A stretch of 64,000 nucleotides of DNA from Septoria linicola (lineage: Eukaryota > Ascomycota > Dothideomycetes > Mycosphaerellales > Mycosphaerellaceae), in contig CP099428.1 in the NCBI GenBank assembly GCA_024114885.1, positions 1,302,001 to 1,366,000 of the forward strand. Direction: 5' to 3'. Each line of letters begins with the position of its first letter. Positions within the stretch are counted from its first letter, which is position 1. The notes under the pieces are model-generated. The model searched no databases and was not told the origin of the DNA. It worked only from the letters and a program-made list of their open reading frames with translations. This document shows positions 56,901 through 64,000 of this stretch, in pieces. The position numbers were made by a program, and so were the translations under genes.

Positions 56901-58042
56901 ATGAAGGCTGATAGCTTCTTACTTGGCTTCTTCGCCTGCGTGGCTGGCGTAGCTGCGCACACAAGCCCTCCACCACAGGTCACTCTTCCACAAGGACGTA
57001 TCCTCGGAACACGCGATAGCCATAACAGCTCGGTCTTCTTGGGAATACCTTATGCAGCCACAACAGGAGGAGCAAACAGATGGAGACCTCCACAAGATCT
57101 ATCCACATCGACAGAAACATTCAACGCCACAGAATATGGACCAACCTGCCCTCAAGCCATCACAAACTCTTACTTCACTCGACAAGACGAGGACTGCTTG
57201 AGCATCAATATCTGGGCTCCTTCCAATGCTACGGATCTGCCCGTTTTCGTCTACATGTATGGCGGAGCTATGGTTACAGGAAGCAGCAGCAATTCGCAAC
57301 TACAAGGAAACAACTTTGCCCGCAAAGGTGTGGTGTATGTCAGCTTCAACACACGAGAGAGTATCTGGGCTTCACCAAACTCGCTTGAGCTCGGTGGTAA
57401 GAACGAGACGCAGAACTTCTCAATCTTAGACGTCGAGAAGGCGATGGAGTGGATTCACGATCACATTGCCGGTAAGCATATCTCTGCTGCAGCGCTGTTC
57501 CAATCAATGCTAACATCGCACCAGCATTCGGCGGCAACCCCTCCCACATCATCTTCGGCGGCCACTCCTCCGGCTCCGTCCACGTCGACCACTACCTCTG
57601 GAATCACCCCACCACTTTCCTCGCCGGCGCCGTACAAATGAGCGCAAACGCCATCTCCGGTCCAGCCTACGCACCGCCCAACATCGCCCTCGACATCGTC
57701 GCCGCAGAAGTCGGCTGCAACTCTGGCATAGGCAAACTGGAATGCTTGCGTAACGTGAGCTTCTCCGACATCCAAACCGCCTCTTTCAACGCCACGACGA
57801 ATTCTTGGTTTACGCCTGTCATTGATAATATTACTCGTCATTCGGACTACGCTGCGCGGTTCGCACAGGGGGAGTATGCGAGTCATGTGCCTCTTCTCAC
57901 CGGCAATTCTGATGGCGAGGGGACAATCTTCTCCATCGTGTATTCAGCAGAGAACAGACTAGTCGCCAAGCAAGTAGGATTCACTTGTTTGCAAGCCTTG
58001 CGGCAAGTAAGTAAGCAAGTAGAGAGCCTGGCTGTTACGTAA
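56901..58042 (+). pseudogene. Secreted type-B carboxylesterase, 3' end lost at a repeat boundary
   Basis: Exons 56901-57471 and 57525 onward; the 53-bp intron (GTAAGC..ACCAG) joins DHIAG to AFGGNPSHIIFGGHSSGS. A signal peptide (SFLLGFFACVAGVAAHT) is followed by type-B esterase motifs: GRILGTRDSHNSSVFLGIPY, WRPPQDL, DEDCLSINIWAP, VYMYGGAMVTG (oxyanion hole region), then the nucleophile elbow GHSSG with Ser205. GNSDGEGTIF is the region of the catalytic acid. The frame leaves esterase-like sequence near 57960 and runs 80 bp into repeat DNA, stopping at 58042. The catalytic His and about 180 C-terminal residues are missing compared with the usual 520-560 aa. Truncation by a transposable element is the likely cause, and activity is not expected. 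Confidence 0.75.
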
Positions 58043-58096
58043 GCAAGGCAAGTAAGCAAGTGAATAGATAGCAAGTAACTTGCAAGCCTTGCGGCA
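57989..58096. repeat. Short repeat array at the esterase break
   Basis: A 17-bp motif TTGCAAGCCTTGCGGCA occurs at 57989-58005 and again at 58080-58096. Between them the units GCAAGTAAGCAAG and CAAGGCAAGTAAGCAAG recur. This array separates esterase sequence from the RIP-mutated block and may be a transposon terminus. Confidence 0.7.
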
Positions 58097-58800
58097 TATT
58101 ATCCTTCTTCGAGTGAGAGTAGTAGAATTGCGGCAATTGTTTCATACGACGGCGACGGCGTAAGAGCGTTTATTATACTATCCTCCGCCGTTCAACGGTA
58201 TTAAGATATACGAGACAATCGAGCAGTGTCCGTATAGCCAGGCTATTATAAGTGTCTAGTCTGCTACGCGCGTATTAATAGTAAGGGTATTAGTATAGTT
58301 ATACTAGATCGTAATAATAAGGTATAGGGATCGTCTAAGAAGCGGCTGAAGCCGCGTCGATTAATTAGCTTAGTTAGCTTAACTAAGCTCGCTTATATAC
58401 GCTTAATGTTAGATCTAATAGCTTTGGACCCTAGATTCCTTATAATCTACTATCGTAATTATAGTATTATTACTAGTATATCAAATAATATTACTAAAAC
58501 ATATTAGATAGATATTCTAAGTAGTGCAAAATAGAGCTTAGATAGTTAGCAAAATTTCTATATAAAAACATCTCTAGATTTATATAGTCCTAGCTCTAAG
58601 ATTTTAAGCTCGTATTCCTATTATATTTTATTATTAATAGACTATTACTTTCTAGCGTACTAAGAATCTGCCTCTAATATTATAGATATACGACTATATA
58701 GCCTTAAAATAACTTAGATAACTAAACTAGCTATAGCGATTTAAATAGGAAAAAGTATACGCTCTAAAACGCGTGTTCTATAGTATAGTTAGTATTAGAA

Positions 58801-59830
58801 ACACGTTTAGTTCGGTCTTAGGGTTATAAGTTATCGGCTTGTAGAGATACGGATATACTAACTAAGAGCGATAATCTTATCTTTAAATACTAGCGTATTT
58901 ATAATAACGCTATTATAGAGCTTAGTATAGATACGGAATTAGTATTAGACCTATCTTTAGTAATTAGGATAGACCTAGAGTCTATACTATTAGAATTAGC
59001 TACGTAGGTAGATAATAACGCGTCTCTATAAGCTTCGTAGCCTATACTCTTTTAGCGCCTTACGAAGCGTAAACACGATAACAATACCGAATTACTCGAC
59101 TAACTAGACTTCGAACGATTACCTATATACTTATAGCTACTAGACGATACTTAGATAATATTATAGGTCTTTACGTATAGCTAGCGGCTATAGAATACGT
59201 AGAAGAAGGTAGTTTAGATATACAAAATCTACTACTCTTAAAGGGCGTAGTTACGTAGTAAATAGGCTAGTATCTACGACGTAGATAAATTAACCTTATC
59301 GGTAGGAGTATACTTAAGACAAATATATAGTATATATAAGGAAGGTAAGGAGCTAGAAAGACCTTCTAGTAAGCGGTATAAGCTAATAGATAGGCACGTT
59401 ACGCCTTAGAGTATTAATAATAATATAGCTATTAAATTCGATATAGAGGACTTTCTTACGTTACTATATATATAGCTAATTACAGACAATATTGCCTTCT
59501 ATAAGTACGATTTACTAGCCTTTAGAGCGCTCTTATCCTACCTCTAACCTCGTTACTACTAATTTATTCCTTTATACTAAACTACGAGCTCTAAGATAGT
59601 ATTAGTATTCGATAAATAACTCGGCTATATTATAGAGGAGTTAGTAGCTACTAATAGATAATAACTACCCTAATACTAACCTTCTAGGTAGGTATAAGAG
59701 TAGTCGCTATAGAACAAGACCTGTTCGGAGAGTAATAGTCTTATAATACGTTAATTAAACGGTAGTAACGAGCTCAAAATAGTAGCTCTAGGACTAAGAG
59801 CTATATACTAGGACCGTAGGACATTGAATT
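58801..59830 (+). pseudogene. Long degenerate reading frame, plus strand, in the RIP-mutated block
   Basis: One plus frame holds for about 1 kb without a visible indel. It reads TRLVRS, GYKLSACRDTDILTKSDN, IYNNAIIELSIDTELVLDL, VDKLTLSVGVYLRQIYSIYK, EGKELERPSSKRYKLIDRHV, KFDIEDFLTLLYI and ITDNIAFYKYDLLAFRALLS. All interruptions are TAG or TAA, consistent with Q or W codons hit by RIP. The DIEDFLTLLY..LLAFRALLSYL part faintly recalls DUF3435-type recombinase-like proteins, but I cannot support that call. Confidence 0.5.
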
Positions 59831-60002
59831 AATTAAGTAGAGTAAACATTCCTATCTTAGAAACGAGCTACTACCTTACTTTTATACTAAAACTGCTAAG
59901 TACGGTATATAGGTAGGCCTTTACCTTACTAATCCTCCCTTCCTTAGTATCTAACTAGATACCTAACTACTCGTAGACCTTACTTAGAATTGCTTAAAAC
60001 TA

Positions 60003-63000
60003 GCTAGTTTTTCTATTAAAGTCTATTAAACTTTCAATTAGAGGCCTATTAAATAGTTACCTTTTCTAACAATAACTACTAAAAACACCTTCTTAGATCC
60101 GATTATTATTCGCTAGCCGCTATTCTTCTACTATATCCTTAGAGATCTCCTTAGGAACGGCCTCTCTCTTCTTCGATACTAATACTTCTAAGTTACTATC
60201 TACGCTTATAAAGCTAGCTTTACTAAATATATATTCCTTAATATCTATAGCTATAGCGTAGGTAGTATCGAATTAAGCTTTAGCCGTAGTCTACTATTTA
60301 GCTATATAGACCTTAAACTCCTCCTTACTTATACTAAAGAGCTTCTTTATTTCTATACTTACTACCTAATCCGCCTATAGAACTCGGCCTACTAAGGTAT
60401 TAGAAATCGGGCCTAGGCTAGTTAATAGTACCTCCGTAGCGAAAGGTTTTATCGCTCGTATAGGGTATATAGCGCCGGAAGCTATAAAGGGTATCTACTC
60501 GCGATAGAGATATACGCTATAGATCGTAGGAACGTTAACGTAATTACTATTAGGTAGCTTATCTAACGTTCGACTATTAGAGTAGGCTAGAAACACTATC
60601 GGAATTATACGATACTCTTTACCTATATAAGTATACCGCTAAGGGATATAGAGGTACGAAATAACTAGCGAGCTCGTATTAGTATAAGGGTTCTTCTAGC
60701 TAAGCTTAAGATTAGCTTTTATTTCGTTAGTAATTACTAGAGGTATAGTCTCGACGAAGCCTATACTATAGCTTTACTTATTAGCGATAATACGCCTTAC
60801 TAGCTACTTTGCCTCCTTAGGGTTAAAGAGCCCGTTACTAATCGTGTCCGAGGTTAGTAAAAGTCGTCCTCTATTACTAGTATCGTCTAGAGAGATCGTA
60901 AATTGAACCTAATTAAGCCTCTTCTCCTTAAGTAGTATATTCTCGTTTAAGGCAATATACTAGAAGCCGTTAAGGTAGTTAGAACTAGCCTTATCGTCGA
61001 AGATATAAAAGGTAGTAGATAGATAGGCTACGTACTTAATAGTCGTATACGGAGTAGTAACTAGCTAGTATAGCTATAGTAAAGAATATTAGCGAAGAAG
61101 CTATTAGGACAGCGAGTACTATATACTGCGAGACTAACTATACTAACTAATAGCCGTATTATACTATCGATATACTATAAACTTATACTATATAGCTTCG
61201 AGTAAAGAGTCTAGGATCTAAAATAGGCCTCTAGTAGAAGGAGAATAAAAGAGGAAGCTATAATCGGTCTAGGTACCCTTATTACTATCGTAGTCTAAGA
61301 GCTCCTAAACCCTCTAATAGATATTAGAAGTAACCTTTAAGTCTACCTCGGTCGTAGAGAACTAAAAGGGTCCGAGGTAGCTTCTACCTACCTTACGTAT
61401 TAGAGCGTTAATATCGTCCTCTAGCTCCTAAGTATTAGTACTCTTCTTACCGCGACAAGAGCGTCCTACTAGCTTAGAGAAGAAAGTATTCGCTTCTAGC
61501 TTAAACTACGTCCGGTTTTAAGTATTCTAGGCGATAAAGGCTTAGAGATTAGCTATACTACCTATCTAAATAATACGCTAGTAGAGGGTATACGTTACGT
61601 TAGCTATCTTTAGTAGCTTTAAACCTATAGTATTACCTATCTTAGTTATATATTCTTTATAAAGAGGCTAGCTAAAGTATAGAAGAATATTAATTAAAGC
61701 GTAGCTCTTAGCTACCTTCTTCTTCTCCTAGATATTATCGACTTCTTTAAGGGCTCCGCTAACGATTATATAGTAGTAGACTTCAGAGGTAATACTATCC
61801 TTTATATAAGCCTAGTAACGTAGATTAGGCTCTAAGTCGTTCTCTAGCTTAATTCCGCTATTATCTTCTAGTACGATTAGCGATAGGCGTTACGGACCTA
61901 GTAGTAGCTCCGTCGTAGGTAAAACTTAATCTTATATAGGATCGCTATTACCTAAAGTACTTAGTATAGAAGAAGTTTTAATCGAGTTAATAATAGTTTC
62001 TTTAGCGCGAATTCTAGTAAGTCTCCCGCTCTTACGAAGGGCCTACGTTAGTATAGGTTTAGACGCGAGCTTCTTTATAGAGCTTAGCGTTAACTTTTCT
62101 AACTAAGCTTTTAGCCTCTATATAGTACTAGGCGATACGGAATCTCTAAGACGAGGCTCCGGAGTCGTAAGCAAATTACCTTCTCCTTCTCCTTCTTAAC
62201 TAGAGCTTCGAGTAGGACTAGATAAGGATAAGCCCTTAGGCGTAGAGGAAGAGAGACGTTTATTAGGTCTTAAGTTTCTAGGAGGAGGTAATAGTCTATA
62301 GGATATTAATAGCTATTTCTCTACTACTAGGAATACGTAGGTTAGTTCTTCGAAGGTCTCTCCTTTAGTAAGCTTAACTATAAATCTATACTAATCAAGT
62401 CTATAGCTCGCCTCTAGGCGCGCTTCTCTTATCTTACGGCTAAATACGTCGACCTACGAGAGCTCCTTTTTAAACTTATTCTAGTAGCGTCTTCTATCTA
62501 AGTTCGTATTAATAAAGCCTAAGCCCTACGAGCTAGGAGTCTTCTTACTTCTCTATAGCTGAAAATACTAGCTATAAGAGAATATATTCGCTACCTACTA
62601 ATAGAAACGATCTTACTTTTACTACGCCGAGAAGACCTAGTCTTTAGGCTTACTCTCTTCGAAGACGCTCTTATACTTATTTAACTATTAGCGAAGGTTC
62701 CTAAGTATTTCTTTATTATATAGGACTTAGTTAAGGAAAGGGAAGTTTTACTCGTACCTAAACTCTATACGTAGCTACTACTAAATTAAGTTTCTCTTTT
62801 TTACTAAGTCTCGGCCTTCTTAGTATATCTTCTTTATATTATCGCGCTTTACGCTCTACGCGTTAAGGTACTTTAGCAAAATCTTAGCTAAGAGGCGTTT
62901 AAAGAAGTTAAATATACCGATCTTTATTCTATCGTTCGCTTTCTTAACTTACTTAAGTACTAAGTCGATACTCTCCTCTTATTCTTATAGCGTTTCTAGC

Positions 63001-63150
63001 GACAAGATAGCTTCGGTAGCGTTATTAAGGTTCGTTATACTAGTAAGAGGTCCGCTTAAGGCCTAGAAACTAACGAGAGAGCCTTCGCGATTAGTACGAG
63101 CGAGCGCTATACCTTATATAGAACTTAAAGAAGCTATTTTTCGTCTTTTC
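60003..63150 (-). pseudogene. Very long degenerate reading frame, minus strand, in the RIP-mutated block
   Basis: With codons on plus positions divisible by three, the minus frame stays protein-like in every stretch I translated: 60003-60420, 60777-61080, 62226-62570 and 62583-63000. Examples are VKKANDRIKIGIFNFFKRLL, AKILLKYLNA, VLYNKEILRNLR, RKIREARLEASYRLD, RFIVKLTKGETFEELTYVFL, YVAYLSTTFYIFDDKASSNY, RGRLLLTSDTISNGLFNPKE and KKREAVPKEISKDIVEE. Stops are only TAG and TAA, often where Q or W would fit. This implies a former protein of roughly 1000 aa, lysine/serine-rich. The family is not recognised; it may be a gag-like or cargo protein of the element. Confidence 0.55.
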
Positions 63151-64000
63151 TTTAGAGAATCTTATCTAGGTAGTTCTTATATCGGACTTCGAATAGGCGA
63201 GGTAGAAGGCGAAAGCGCTAGTCTTAATAAGCGCTTAGGCGTTAAAGAACGCTAGAAAGAGGAAGTCTTGTTCTTTATACGCGAGAGAGAAAGAGAACGT
63301 CTTTAAATAGTCGTATTAGTAGCTTAGGGCGATATAAAGCGCGTAACTAGTAATAAGTAACTTGAATAGCGAGGAGGGTCGGGCGCGTGACCGGTTATAG
63401 AGTTTTCTATTATATTAGTTACCGCTTACGTATATAAATAGCTATATAGCGTTACTAGGTAGTAACGAAAGATAAGAATCGAACTTAATAGAAGTAAGGC
63501 TCTACTATAACTAATTAATAGTTAATAAGGAAGAAGAGATCGTTTAGAGCGTAAAAGTAGTCTAATTATATACCTTATCATAGTAGCGTAACTACTGTTA
63601 GGATCAGGGGTCTATACGTAAGGCTTAGTTACGTAAGGTTTTAGTTATCGTTTAAAAAGATAACTAAAAGTTTACTTTACCTTAACGCTTCCGTAGCCGT
63701 CGTATACTACTAACGCTACTACTAACTACTATAGTATATACCTTACTATCGCCGACAAGGACTAAGACTTAGATACTATCGTCGTTACCCCTACTAACTT
63801 AAAAGAGCCTTATTTTTCGTATACCTAGTCGACTTACTAGATCGCGCTTTCCGTATCGTAAGAGACTGCTAGCGCTATAATTAATAGCTAGAAAGGAGCT
63901 ATTAGAGCTGTTATTACTAAGGATTCAAGCTTCTCTACCTTTATATAGGCCGAAAACCTTAAACTTTAAGAATTCTCTATCGGAAACTAATATTTTTAGC

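Larger units (their letters stand above)
58150..64000. mobile_element. RIP-mutated repeat block, continues past the window edge
   Basis: At least 5.85 kb almost without CA and TG and very rich in TA, with the same signature as 13.5-18.0 kb but a different sequence. It carries two convergent degenerate frames (separate entries) in which stops are only TAG and TAA. No TIR or LTR was identified because the right end is outside the window. The element type is unknown. Confidence 0.8.

Noticed and set aside
58700..64000. Starship or DUF3435 captain as a firm call for the right RIP-mutated block
   Set aside because: Only a faint resemblance in one degenerate segment and no catalytic Arg/Tyr pattern that I could verify.

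Overview
The window looks like nuclear DNA of a filamentous ascomycete, probably a Dothideomycete close to the Mycosphaerellales (inference). Genes are split by short introns of about 50-190 bp with GT..AG ends, and the repertoire is fungal: Zn2Cys6 regulators, RTA1, siderophore transporter, SPX/VTC and Get1. Two AT-rich blocks have almost no CA or TG dinucleotides, which is the mark of repeat-induced point mutation (RIP). The class assignment rests on gene style only.

Layout: 1-9 kb holds the end of a membrane protein gene (minus), a zinc-knuckle/RS splicing-factor-like gene, a Vtc5-like SPX protein and a Ser/Thr-rich single-pass membrane protein. 9.8-13.4 kb holds an MFS transporter with an apparent frameshift and a cytochrome heme lyase. 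13.5-18.0 kb is a RIP-mutated DNA transposon with terminal inverted repeats, a 7-bp flanking direct repeat and remains of an integrase-like transposase. 18.1-22.5 kb is a housekeeping block: mevalonate diphosphate decarboxylase, Get1 and ethanolamine-phosphate cytidylyltransferase. 23-28 kb has an unknown gene, a broken 2OG-Fe(II) oxygenase and a small secreted protein whose signal peptide is interrupted by a seven-T run.

28-37 kb contains an RNase H-domain protein with SUMO-interaction-like motifs, a siderophore transporter whose promoter carries a match to the iron-GATA factor site, and a Zn2Cys6 regulator. 38-46.5 kb contains a decayed forkhead-like/F-box-like locus, an unrecognised ORF, ALG14, an RTA1-type lipid transporter divergent from an Upc2-like regulator, and a frameshifted SDR. 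47-51 kb has a GH43-like secreted glycosidase and a Sok1/Tcp11 protein. 51-57 kb is gene-poor; it carries a perfect 134-bp inverted copy of an internal part of SOK1, which supplies the start codon of a truncated membrane-protein ORF. A carboxylesterase is cut off near 57.96 kb, and from about 58.15 kb to the window end lies a second RIP-mutated block with two long degenerate reading frames.

The housekeeping genes are intact. The accessory genes between them often carry one to several lesions, so the window reads as a core-gene neighbourhood invaded by mobile DNA and pseudogenisation. Single indels may also be assembly errors. All gene models here are hand-built from splice signals and reading frames; no database search was run.
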